NCBI GenBank assembly: GCA_900540345.1
Contig: UQFK01000008.1
Coordinates: 1-42,818, forward strand
Source: an uncultured Eggerthella sp.
GTDB lineage: Bacteria; Actinomycetota; Coriobacteriia; Coriobacteriales; Eggerthellaceae
Reading direction: 5' to 3'
Length of the DNA stretch: 42,818 bases
Part shown: piece by piece, positions 32,534 through 41,181 of the stretch
Layout of the letters: the number at the start of each line of letters is the position of its first letter
Numbering within the stretch: the first letter of the stretch is position 1
Translations under genes and position numbers: made by a program
Notes under the pieces: model-generated
Told to the model about the DNA's origin: nothing
Databases searched by the model: none
Seen by the model: the letters and a program-made list of their open reading frames with translations, nothing else

Positions 32534-33646
32534 ATGATTCGAGTTCTACACGTTATAGGCGCAATGGATCGCGCAGGCGCAGAGACTATGATCATGAACT
32601 ATTACCGTCATATTGATCGCAACGAGATCCAATTCGATTTTCTTGTTCATACTAATCGCCATTGCGACTTCGATGACGAGATCGAAGCGCTTGGGGGCAA
32701 TATCTACCGGCTGCCTCGCTTCATTGGCGCGAATTACTTCCAATACAAGCATGCTTGCAAACGCTTCTTCGCAGAGCACCCCGAGATTGACATCGTACAT
32801 GGCCATATTGGGGTAGGTGCGCCAATTTATCTCTCAGCAGCAAATGCAGTAAGCAAACCGACGATCGCGCATGCTCATTCAGAAAATTTCTATACAGGAT
32901 TGAATAAGATCGCCTTTTCGATTGCCACACATCCAACAAGAAAGATAGCTCAAACTTTTCTTGCGTGCTCTAAGCAAGCTTGCATTGATACGTTTGGACA
33001 ATCCATTTTCGAGAGCGGGCGCTGCAAAATCACGAATAATGGCGTTGACACAGCGATGCTCGGAGCCAAGGCAAACATGCGCGATGCCTATCGAAAAGAA
33101 CTAGGGATGAACGACAGCCCCGTCTTCGGTCATGTCGCAAGATTTATTCCTATCAAAAACCATGAGTTCCTTATCGATGTATTTGCAAACTTGATTCGCG
33201 AATTACCCAATGCCCAACTTCTCTTGCTCGGCGATGGGCCAACTCGGCCAAAGATCGAAAACAAGGTCAAAGAGCTCCATCTTGAAAAGAGTGTTCACTT
33301 TCTTGGGGTGCGCAGTGACGTTTCAGAGCTGCTCGCAACAATGGATGTTTTTATCTTTCCTTCAATGAAAGAAGGGCTGCCAGTTTCTGTCGTTGAGGCT
33401 CAAGCAACTGGACTGCCCGTTTTGCTCTCAGAAGGAATTACCGAAGCTGCGTCGATCCTTCCCTCGGCTAGGAGGATCTCCCTGAATGAAGGTGCGCTTG
33501 TTTGGGCAAACAACGCTCTTGCCATGCTTGACAATCGCATATCACCAGATGAAGCACAAATGAAGTTGCGGGCAGCAGGCTTTGATGCAGTGCAAAATGC
33601 CCAAGAGATTAGCTCATTTTACAAGGCGCTCCTCCAGCAGCAATGA
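32534..33646 (+). CDS. Glycosyltransferase family 4 (EpsF-like)
   Basis: The protein has 370 residues from ATG 32534, with AAGGAG at 32524-32529; the open frame extends farther upstream but includes the promoter. It begins MIRVLHVIGAMDRAGAET, typical of EPS GT4 enzymes. The C-terminal half has GHVARFIPIKNH and the E-x7-E region EGLPVSVVEAQATG. It is a cytoplasmic sugar transferase of the surface-polymer pathway and is transcribed alone, divergent from the main operon. Confidence 0.92.
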   Translation: MIRVLHVIGAMDRAGAETMIMNYYRHIDRNEIQFDFLVHTNRHCDFDDEIEALGGNIYRLPRFIGANYFQYKHACKRFFAEHPEIDIVHGHIGVGAPIYLSAANAVSKPTIAHAHSENFYTGLNKIAFSIATHPTRKIAQTFLACSKQACIDTFGQSIFESGRCKITNNGVDTAMLGAKANMRDAYRKELGMNDSPVFGHVARFIPIKNHEFLIDVFANLIRELPNAQLLLLGDGPTRPKIENKVKELHLEKSVHFLGVRSDVSELLATMDVFIFPSMKEGLPVSVVEAQATGLPVLLSEGITEAASILPSARRISLNEGALVWANNALAMLDNRISPDEAQMKLRAAGFDAVQNAQEISSFYKALLQQQ

Positions 33647-33655
33647 GCAAACCCC

Positions 33656-33686
33656 AAGTCGGCCCTTTTCGGCTTCTTTATTTTTC
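33656..33686 (+). terminator. Weak terminator after the GT4 gene
   Basis: AAGTCG pairs with CGGCTT (33656-33661 with 33670-33675, one G-T pair), followed by TCTTTATTTTT. The Stealth gene converges from the other side at 33678. Confidence 0.45.
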
Positions 33687-34715
33687 AAAAGAAGACTTTT
33701 TGGGAAGCACTTTTCCGAATGCCTCATGAACAGCGCTCTTCGCTACTTCAACCTGCTCAGGCGTTAGATCGCCATCGTTCACGCATACGATTTTTCCCTG
33801 CTGCTTGACGATGTAGTTATAGAGCTGCGGAAGCGACTTCGATATATCGCCACTCAGCTGGAAGACCTTTCCAAACTTGCCCGATCGCGGCATAAAGGTT
33901 CCTGAAGCGAATTGCCAATTTTCCATGAGCCATTGCGACACATCGTGATGATGGCGAAAACGATGCGATGAAGCATCCTTCAAAACATCCTCTTCTTTTG
34001 ACCAAACCTCTTCATACGTCGACTTCAAGAACGAGTTGGGCAGATGATATTCATTGAAACCATAGAACGCCGGAAAAGCGAGCATGATCAGGTTGAGAAA
34101 GTTAGTCTGTCCATATCCCGCGTAGAACCATTTGCGAAGATTCGGGATAACGCACGATCGCGGTTGAAAGTGTTCGTTGATTATCGCAATGTTATTCAAA
34201 GGCGCATAGAGCCAGTCACCTTTATGCACTCCGCGAGGAGACAGACCAGCCGTTGCACGCGGAAGTCCTTTATCGAAAAAATCCTTAGCCTTGGTTTTGT
34301 CGATCAAGAACATGTCGTCATTGAAATAAACAAATTGCTCCGAAAGTCCCTCGATACGATGAAAGTTCAGCTCGATTGGATGCGATGAGAATGTGGGAAG
34401 ATACTCAGCAGGAATAAAATCCTCATGCCTAACGATATTCAATCGAGGATGTTCGGTATCGAGCCACGAGGGCACATGTCCCCAAGTGACAAAATGTATC
34501 TTATTCACCCATGGCGCAAAGGCTTCAACGCCTCTGAACCAATATTTCAAAAGGCCCCAGTCTTCATACCGAGCACGATCGTTGTCTTGAAGGCTCGGCA
34601 GTCCTTCTCCATCATTCTTGCTATAACGGGCCTTTTCTGCCTGCCAAGCGGGATCGGAGCCATCTACCCAGGTAAGGACGAAATCTACACACGTATTATC
34701 AGACTGATCTTTCAC
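33678..34715 (-). CDS. Stealth-family sugar-phosphate transferase (copy 1)
   Basis: The protein has 345 residues from GTG 34715 (VKDQSDNT), chosen for AGAAGG 7 bases upstream; the frame is open for 26 more codons. Stealth region 1 DFVLTWVDGSDPAW (about 11-24), region 2 DWGLLKYWFRGVEAFAPWV, region 3 SHPIELNFHRIEGLSEQF then YFNDDMFL, and the region 4 segment near ENWQFASG are all present. Stealth proteins transfer sugar-1-phosphate from nucleotide sugars, making phosphodiester-linked polymers as in meningococcal capsules. The paralogue at 37012-38094 is about 60% similar by eye. Confidence 0.92.
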   Translation of the reverse strand: MKDQSDNTCVDFVLTWVDGSDPAWQAEKARYSKNDGEGLPSLQDNDRARYEDWGLLKYWFRGVEAFAPWVNKIHFVTWGHVPSWLDTEHPRLNIVRHEDFIPAEYLPTFSSHPIELNFHRIEGLSEQFVYFNDDMFLIDKTKAKDFFDKGLPRATAGLSPRGVHKGDWLYAPLNNIAIINEHFQPRSCVIPNLRKWFYAGYGQTNFLNLIMLAFPAFYGFNEYHLPNSFLKSTYEEVWSKEEDVLKDASSHRFRHHHDVSQWLMENWQFASGTFMPRSGKFGKVFQLSGDISKSLPQLYNYIVKQQGKIVCVNDGDLTPEQVEVAKSAVHEAFGKVLPKKSSFEK

Positions 34716-34907
34716 CAAGGTACCTTCTCTTCGCATCAGAGATCGAGACACTCTACGATCGTAACCCAATATAACCCAACTAACATGAAACACCGAATCT
34801 ACATCAGAGGACCGATGATTTGCCCGCTTCCCTTAAGCGTCGTCGCACTACAGCATTTCGAGCGTTCAAGAATACCTCTTTTAAGATAAAACGGGTATCA
34901 TCTAACT

Positions 34908-36206
34908 ATGGAATCTTCCGCTGAAAAAGAATCAGCTCAAGTACTGAAGAAGAACATCTTTTTTCAGTCCCTGTTGCAGATCGCTATCTATGTCTTTCCC
35001 TTCATCACCCTTCCCTATCTCACGCGCGTGCTCGGACCAGATGAATTCGCAGTTCGCGCGTACTCGATCTCGGTGATGAATCTTTGCCTTATCTTCATCG
35101 ACTTCGGGTATAACGCACTTGGCACAAGAGAGATCGCTCGCCATCGAAATGATCTGCACTTCATCCGCGCGCTCACCTCTACCATCTTCTCGCAGCGCCT
35201 TATCATGGCAGTGTTCGGCGGACTCATACTGTGCGCGATCATTCCCGCGATCCCCATCATGGCCGAAAACCCCCTCTATATGCTCATCGCCTACTTCGGA
35301 ACGGTGCTCAATGCATTGCTTCCCGATTTCGTCTTCAAAGGCCTCGAGGACATGGCTATCCTGACCAAGAGATTCGTCGTTTCACGCCTCGTTTCGCTCG
35401 TCCTGATATTCACCTTCGTCAAAGGACCTGATCAACTTGTACTGGTCGCAGTCTTTGAAGCAGTGCCTTCTTTGATCGCATTCGTATGGTCGTGGTTCGA
35501 CGTGATAAAGAAACACAAGATCACGCTTAGCCCCAAGCTGATTGAGCTAAAGAGCTCTCTCGATATTCTAAGGAAGTCTGCGGTGTTCTTCCTCTCTAGC
35601 GCATCGACGACCATCTTCACGAACCTAACCACCGTTATGATCGGCATCTTTATCATTAACCAAGCAGAGATATCTTATTGGTCTCTTGCAACCACCTGCA
35701 TCTACGCTGTCCAGAGCCTCTACAACCCTATTTACAACAGTGCCTATCCGCACGTTGCGGCAAGACGGAACTTCTCGGTGATAAAGAAGCTGGTGCTCCT
35801 CGGTTTGCCAGTCGTAGTGCTCGGCTCGATAGCGCTCTATTTCTTGTCTCCCGTTGTCATGTGGCTTTTAGGCGGCAACGAATATGAAGCAGGCAGCGCG
35901 GTCCTTCAATACCTCATCCCCGTGCTTATCTTCTCTTATCCTGCCATCATGATCGGATTTCCTATACTCGCAGTTATCGACAAAGAGAAGCAGCTTACCG
36001 CATCTTCGGTCATCGCTGCGCTCTTCCACATTGCAGGATTATTCCTTTTGCTCGCACTAGACTGCTTCACCATTCTAAACATCGCTCTTTTGCGTTGCGC
36101 AACGGAATTCATTATGCTGGCACTGCGAGCTTTCTTCGTATTCAGGTCACGCAAACTACTTACGCCAAACAGTAACGATCGTCCAATGGGAGATATGCAC
36201 AAGTGA
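34908..36206 (+). CDS. Second polysaccharide flippase, MOP/RfbX-like
   Basis: The protein has 432 residues with about 12-14 spans, beginning after a short polar N-terminus with NIFFQSLLQIAIYVFPFITLP, then YLTRVLGPDEFA. That matches teichoic acid and O-antigen flippases (RfbX-like) rather than the WzxC type at 28752. No ribosome site precedes ATG 34908; TATCAT (34896-34901) lies 6 bases upstream, so the transcript may be leaderless. It overlaps licD by 4 bases (GTGA). It may flip the subunit carrying phosphocholine or phosphodiester links; this is inference. Confidence 0.9.
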   Translation: MESSAEKESAQVLKKNIFFQSLLQIAIYVFPFITLPYLTRVLGPDEFAVRAYSISVMNLCLIFIDFGYNALGTREIARHRNDLHFIRALTSTIFSQRLIMAVFGGLILCAIIPAIPIMAENPLYMLIAYFGTVLNALLPDFVFKGLEDMAILTKRFVVSRLVSLVLIFTFVKGPDQLVLVAVFEAVPSLIAFVWSWFDVIKKHKITLSPKLIELKSSLDILRKSAVFFLSSASTTIFTNLTTVMIGIFIINQAEISYWSLATTCIYAVQSLYNPIYNSAYPHVAARRNFSVIKKLVLLGLPVVVLGSIALYFLSPVVMWLLGGNEYEAGSAVLQYLIPVLIFSYPAIMIGFPILAVIDKEKQLTASSVIAALFHIAGLFLLLALDCFTILNIALLRCATEFIMLALRAFFVFRSRKLLTPNSNDRPMGDMHK

Positions 36207-36997
36207 ACTATTTGAGCCACGATGAGATCCAGGATGAATTGCTCGAGATCTTAAAGGCATTCGACAGATACGCCCGGGCTAATGATCTACGCTACTCGCT
36301 GGATGCAGGGACGCTCATCGGCGCCGTCCGACATGGAGGGTTCATCCCCTGGGATGATGACATCGACGTGATCATGCCCCGCCCCGATTTCGAGCGTATG
36401 ATCAAGCGAGCGCATGCGACACCTGAAGGCTACCAACTCTCCTATGTTGAAACGAACGGATCGACCTTTCCTTTTGCAAAATTCGAGAACAGCCACATCG
36501 GGGCATGTGAAGCGACCTACCGCGAAAAAGGCCGTTTGCTGTGGGTCGACATTTTTCCAGCCGACGGAATGAGCGAAGACGAGAGTCTGAACATCGAAGC
36601 TTACCGCACGATCCGTGAATTAGTAGAGCGAAGAAGGTTCCAGTGCTATCCGTCGCTCAACCCTTTACTCAACATCATCAAGAAACCAATGCGCATAGCC
36701 ATGGAGCTCAAAACGCCTGCCACCTCGGTCGCTCGGAAGATGGTCTCTGTCGCAATGAGATATCCTTTCGAGGGATCAACTTGGTGCAGAAATCTGGTCT
36801 ATGCGAATAATCCCGATGCTCGGCTTCCAACTTCAGACTTCGAAAACCTGATCTCTCTTGAATTCTGCGGACATCAGTTCCCCGCCATTCCCCATTGGCA
36901 TGAGTATTTAACTAGCCAATACGGCGATTACATGCAGCTGCCCCCCGAAGAACAGCGAGCTTCCCATGGGCTTAAAGCATGGCGGATAGAACCGTAG
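36203..36997 (+). CDS. licD: LicD-family phosphocholine transferase
   Basis: The protein has 264 residues from GTG 36203, with GGGAGA about 9 bases upstream, and overlaps the flippase stop. The LicD motif GTLIGAVRHGGFIPWDDDID (about 36-55) is complete, with the metal-binding DDD and D. FAKFEN and WVDIFPADG follow as expected. LicD moves phosphocholine from CDP-choline to a sugar of the surface polymer. CDP-choline would come from the LicC/LicA fusion at 39215-41008. The stop is only 14 bases from the converging Stealth gene. Confidence 0.92.
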   Translation: MNYLSHDEIQDELLEILKAFDRYARANDLRYSLDAGTLIGAVRHGGFIPWDDDIDVIMPRPDFERMIKRAHATPEGYQLSYVETNGSTFPFAKFENSHIGACEATYREKGRLLWVDIFPADGMSEDESLNIEAYRTIRELVERRRFQCYPSLNPLLNIIKKPMRIAMELKTPATSVARKMVSVAMRYPFEGSTWCRNLVYANNPDARLPTSDFENLISLEFCGHQFPAIPHWHEYLTSQYGDYMQLPPEEQRASHGLKAWRIEP

Positions 36998-37011
36998 TCT
37001 TTGCGATCAAG

Positions 37012-38094
37012 TTATCTTTCGAACGATGAGGGAGCAGACAGTATTTGGGAAAATGCCCGTTCAACCTCAACTTTAGCGCGTGCAGCATCGTCTAAAGAGA
37101 GATTGCCGTCATTCACACATACGACCTTGCCCTTATGGTGAACGATATAATCGCATAACTCTGGTAGCGACCTACTGATATCTCCACCCAAATAGAATGC
37201 TCGTCCGAACTTCACTGACCGTGGAGAAAATTCACCTGAAGCGAATTGCCAATTCTCCATGAGCCAAGGAGAAACATCCCGAGGATTCCTGAATCGATGG
37301 CTCGATGTCTCAGAAAGAATGTCACCCTCTTCACGCCACACCTGCTCGAACGTTGACTTCAGCAATGAGGTTGGCAGATGTTGTTCGAAGAAACCGTAAA
37401 ATGTCGGGAAAAGTAACATAAGCAAGCTCGATATATTGATCTGAAGCCCATAGCGCGGATCGAACCACTTTCTAAAATGAGAAAGGATGCTTTTGCGCGG
37501 GGCAAAATGCTCATTGATAAGCGCGACATTGTTGAACGGAAAATACAGACCATCGCCTTTTGCGATCCTGAAAGGAATGAGGCCAGCAGTCGCACACGGA
37601 AGGCCATCTTTGAAGAAATCAGTTGCATCTGTTTTTTGAATGAGGAACATATCATCATTGAAATAGACGAATTGCTCTGAGAGATCTTCTATTCGATGAA
37701 GGTTGAGTTCGATCGGATGCGACGAAAAGGTAGGAAGATATTCATTCGGAATGTAATCTGCATGACGAACGATATTGAGCTTAGGATGGTCGACATTGAG
37801 CCACTCGGGGAGATGTCCCCACGTCACAAAATGGACGCGGCGCACCCAAGGGGCGAATCGCTCGACCCCCCTGAACCAAAACCTGAGCAGACCCCAATTC
37901 TCATATCGCTCTCGATCGTTCGATTGAGCATCTTTGGTCGCCTTTTCATCAGCGAACTCGTCTTTCAAGCGCCGCCATTCAGGATCCGCACCATCGACCC
38001 AAGTAACGACAAAATCGATCGGCTCTATCTTGTTCGCGCGCTCCTTCAAGCGAGCCCCTTCCGCGTACTCCTTCAGATTAAGCTCGCTCTTCAT
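37012..38094 (-). CDS. Stealth-family sugar-phosphate transferase (copy 2)
   Basis: The protein has 360 residues from ATG 38094. Region 1 is DFVVTWVDGADPEW (about 27-40), region 2 NWGLLRFWFRGVERFAPWV, region 3 SHPIELNLHRIEDLSEQF then YFNDDMFLI, and it ends in the same ENWQFASG and VCVNDG segments as copy 1. It is the third gene of the licCA-licB operon (65 bases after licB), with a weak ribosome site. Two copies suggest two different sugar-phosphate linkages in one polymer, or in two polymers. Confidence 0.92.
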   Translation of the reverse strand: MKSELNLKEYAEGARLKERANKIEPIDFVVTWVDGADPEWRRLKDEFADEKATKDAQSNDRERYENWGLLRFWFRGVERFAPWVRRVHFVTWGHLPEWLNVDHPKLNIVRHADYIPNEYLPTFSSHPIELNLHRIEDLSEQFVYFNDDMFLIQKTDATDFFKDGLPCATAGLIPFRIAKGDGLYFPFNNVALINEHFAPRKSILSHFRKWFDPRYGLQINISSLLMLLFPTFYGFFEQHLPTSLLKSTFEQVWREEGDILSETSSHRFRNPRDVSPWLMENWQFASGEFSPRSVKFGRAFYLGGDISRSLPELCDYIVHHKGKVVCVNDGNLSLDDAARAKVEVERAFSQILSAPSSFER

Positions 38095-38159
38095 TGTATC
38101 CGAAAAGCATCACCTAAAGATCGATATGAGACTTCGATCTGTCTCCGCCACATCAGCGA

Positions 38160-39218
38160 TCAGCTTCTCGGCTCAACATATCGCTCACTTGATCCTTTTG
38201 ATAACGGATCGATCGTTCCATCTTCCAGCGCATCCACAAGCTCATCAACCATCTCGCGATCGCTGCGAGAACCCTTCGGCAGCTTGTTCTTCCTACTGAA
38301 TAATTCATTCCAATCGGCAGCAGCAAGGATGGTACCACCCATGATGAGCAAGCAGCATACGATCTCGACCACTCCCGGTACGCTTCCCAACAATACGAAG
38401 CCAAACACGACTGCCCATGCGGAATAAGTAATGTTGAGCGCCATGCCCTTTGCGGCACCGATAACAGAGATACCCTTGTAATAGAACAGATAGGAAACCG
38501 TACCAGCCAAAGCCGATAGGGCAACGACTGCAGTGCCGATCGTCGGGATCGCTTCGAGCGTGAATGCCCACGCGCCAAATACCGGCAAGACGATGATAAG
38601 GTACACCAAACCTGAAGTTGTCTCGCGAATATGAAGTGCCGTTTCATTGTCAACTGCATCATCGCGCATTCCCCATGCGCAGATGACCGCCTCCGAGCCC
38701 CATCCAACAACACAGAGAAGTGCGCAGGTCAAACCAAGAATTGGGTCTCCGTATTGATCATTCGTGATCGTGACCGCACTCATAATGAAGATCCCTGCAA
38801 GTGCCACGAGCAGCGCGATGAACTGCTTAAGCTGCATTTTCTCCTTAAGGAAGAGCATTGCCATAAGTGCGCCAAAAGCAGGATAGAACGCTGATATCAT
38901 CGCGGTATAAGCAGGGCCGATATTGTTGATCGCGATCACATATCCGCTCATACCGATCGGGCCGCCCAGAAGCGCGCCGAGCATGACTACTTTACCGCTG
39001 CGCGTTTTGAGTGCGGCAAGCGTATCTTTTAGCCTTCCGCGAAACGCCATATAGATGAACATCCAGATCGCGCAAAATACATCGTGCAATGCTGCGCTCA
39101 CGATCGATGCAAACGCAATCGCTTCGACCGTATCGATGAACGGGGCCATCGATAATGCAATAGCCAGTATCGTTGTATCAAGAGCCCACAGGCAACCACT
39201 TGCTAGTCCGTACTTCAT
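38160..39218 (-). CDS. licB: LicB-like DMT-family permease, probable choline transporter
   Basis: The protein has 352 residues with about 10 spans in two five-span EamA repeats (AFYPAFGALMAMLFLKEKM is at the end of the first). A hydrophilic C-terminal tail of about 60 residues follows. LicB proteins are DMT permeases that import choline. The ATG overlaps the stop of the LicC/LicA fusion gene as ATGA, and GGAGAAG lies in its end. The annotation as LicB rests on the fold plus this coupling to the choline kinase gene. Confidence 0.85.
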   Translation of the reverse strand: MKYGLASGCLWALDTTILAIALSMAPFIDTVEAIAFASIVSAALHDVFCAIWMFIYMAFRGRLKDTLAALKTRSGKVVMLGALLGGPIGMSGYVIAINNIGPAYTAMISAFYPAFGALMAMLFLKEKMQLKQFIALLVALAGIFIMSAVTITNDQYGDPILGLTCALLCVVGWGSEAVICAWGMRDDAVDNETALHIRETTSGLVYLIIVLPVFGAWAFTLEAIPTIGTAVVALSALAGTVSYLFYYKGISVIGAAKGMALNITYSAWAVVFGFVLLGSVPGVVEIVCCLLIMGGTILAAADWNELFSRKNKLPKGSRSDREMVDELVDALEDGTIDPLSKGSSERYVEPRS

Positions 39219-41008
39219 TCCGCTTCTCCTTTTATCTCACTTGCCTGCTCATAGAGCGCCAGTGCCTTATCAAGATATCTCTTCGCATATTTGTAGTAGA
39301 TATAGAACCACTCTCCTACGTTCTCTCCTCGAGACTCCTTATAAAGCGACCATCCATACCAACACCATCCCGCAAAAGCCACGAATGCTAAGTTGTGGCG
39401 CAACTCTGCTTCGGTAGGTGTTCGTCCAAAGTAATACTCCAGGGCTTGATGCGCCTCTTCTTCGGAGAGCTGCGAGCACACGACAAACGTGCCAAAATCG
39501 CTTGCATAATCGGACATGCCTGAATACTCCCAATCGATCAGGTAGTAGCGATCATGTTCGTCGAGAAGAAAATTGAGATAGAAAAAATCATTATGGGTAA
39601 GGCACACAGGCGCCCCATCGGCTTCAACAAAACGCGCAAGTCGAGCTGCCTTTTCAGCCATTTCTTGATAACCTGCTATCTCGCCTACTACCGATGCTCC
39701 TCCGAGAAGGCGCTCATAGCGTTTGCTTTCCTTATAGAAATCGAAGCTACGCTCAACACTGACAGGCTGAGCGTGGAGCTCTGCTGCCATTTCCATCGCG
39801 CGTTTAAGCTGATCGGCATCATGAGGATCGAGAGGACGGCTGTTTGCCACGAAGCGCGATATCTTCCATCCTTCAGCTTCATCCTCGTAGATATAGGTAT
39901 CATCCAGACCGAGCTGTGCTGCAACACGCTGCGCAATGCTCTCGGCATGACGGTCGATCAGCTCTTCAGTGCCCACACCAGGATGGCGGTATACATATTC
40001 CTGCTCTCCCACTCTGAAATGACAGGAAAGATTGGTAAGCCCTTGACTTAAAGGATAAACATCGCGCACATCTTCTTTGTTGCACCCAAGTACCGCTTCG
40101 ATGTTGTCGAAAATCTTCGAATTGATATTCTGCAGAAAATATGGGTCGAACTCTCTCAACTCATCAAGGTAATCAAATTCATGGATCATGCCTGCGGGGT
40201 ATTTCTTCATGCGCATATCGAATTCAGCGATATGTTCGACATAGAGCTGCTCCCAAAGCTTCGTTGCTGTAGCAGGCAGATCATATTCCGCTTCAAGAAC
40301 TTCGATGAAATGCTGCGAGAATGCTTGATCGAAGTAGACTTGACCGATCATATACCAAGCATCTGCTCCACCAATATGAACATCAACGATACGCTGAGCA
40401 GCTCCCGTTTCGATGCACCACTCTTCAGTGGGACCCTCGGCATATTGAGCTGCATAGTACGCTCTCCAAACATAGGGCCTGAAGGGGTTTTCAGTGAAGT
40501 AGTCATCTGAGGAACAAATATAGGTATTACGAAGTTTCTCTTTGACCGCCATGATCGAAGAGTGGTTGTTGCGAGAAGCGTATTCTTCATTAACAACGAT
40601 CGATACCCCATATTTGTCCTCAAGATAGAAGAAAAGCTCCTTATGATAGCCGACCACAACTGCGATATCGGTTATGCCCGCTTCTTGAAGCTGTTCGATC
40701 TGACGCTCGATCAGCACTTCACCGCGTACGGTCAAAAGACCTTTAGGCTGTTCATAAGAGATTGGTGCAAGGCGCCTTGAAAGACCCGCAGCTAAGATGA
40801 TCGCATTGTCGACCCTATGCTTTGCGAGCTCTTTCTTCCCCTTATCCGTAAGGGCCCCCTCGCTCACCAAGCCATGTGTAACCAGAGATTTGATCGCAGC
40901 GTTTACCGAACCGACCGACATCCCTGTTTCCTGTGCGATGTCTCGCTGACTGAGGTTTGGCCTGACATTCAAACTGTCGAGCGCATCAAATTCATTCTTA
41001 CTGAGCAT
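39215..41008 (-). CDS. Winged-helix / LicC cytidylyltransferase / LicA choline kinase fusion
   Basis: The protein has 597 residues in three parts. Residues 1-65 are a MarR-like winged helix (NLSQRDIAQETGMSVGSVNA). Residues 67-300 are a nucleotidyltransferase with ILAAGLSRRLAP, Lys 89 in QPKG, and SSDDY near 166, as in LicC. Residues 325-597 are a choline/ethanolamine kinase with the Brenner motif THNDFFYLNF (Asp 474, Asn 479) and metal-binding IDWEYSG (491-497), as in LicA. One chain could thus make phosphocholine and then CDP-choline. The DNA-binding part could control its own operon, for example through the inverted repeat at 41042-41077. The ribosome site AAGGA is about 11 bases from ATG 41008. 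Confidence 0.92.
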   Translation of the reverse strand: MLSKNEFDALDSLNVRPNLSQRDIAQETGMSVGSVNAAIKSLVTHGLVSEGALTDKGKKELAKHRVDNAIILAAGLSRRLAPISYEQPKGLLTVRGEVLIERQIEQLQEAGITDIAVVVGYHKELFFYLEDKYGVSIVVNEEYASRNNHSSIMAVKEKLRNTYICSSDDYFTENPFRPYVWRAYYAAQYAEGPTEEWCIETGAAQRIVDVHIGGADAWYMIGQVYFDQAFSQHFIEVLEAEYDLPATATKLWEQLYVEHIAEFDMRMKKYPAGMIHEFDYLDELREFDPYFLQNINSKIFDNIEAVLGCNKEDVRDVYPLSQGLTNLSCHFRVGEQEYVYRHPGVGTEELIDRHAESIAQRVAAQLGLDDTYIYEDEAEGWKISRFVANSRPLDPHDADQLKRAMEMAAELHAQPVSVERSFDFYKESKRYERLLGGASVVGEIAGYQEMAEKAARLARFVEADGAPVCLTHNDFFYLNFLLDEHDRYYLIDWEYSGMSDYASDFGTFVVCSQLSEEEAHQALEYYFGRTPTEAELRHNLAFVAFAGWCWYGWSLYKESRGENVGEWFYIYYKYAKRYLDKALALYEQASEIKGEAE

Positions 41009-41041
41009 CGGAGCATCGATCCTTCGTTCATTTCTGATTGA

Positions 41042-41077
41042 TGTTCAATTATTTTGAATATATCAGATTTTTGAACA
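41042..41077. promoter_or_regulatory. Inverted repeat upstream of the licCA operon
   Basis: TGTTCAA (41042-41048) is mirrored by TTGAACA (41071-41077), with an extra TTGAA half-site at 41054-41058. The region is AT-rich and lies 34-69 bases upstream of the fusion start. It is a fair operator candidate for the winged-helix part of that protein. Confidence 0.5.
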
Positions 41078-41181
41078 TTTACTATAAGAATATGTTGTTC
41101 GGTCGGGATAGGTACCGCGCTGAAGGCTGAAATGTTAAAATCGCCATGCTCTTACGCATCATCTTTCGAGGAAGGATCTGT

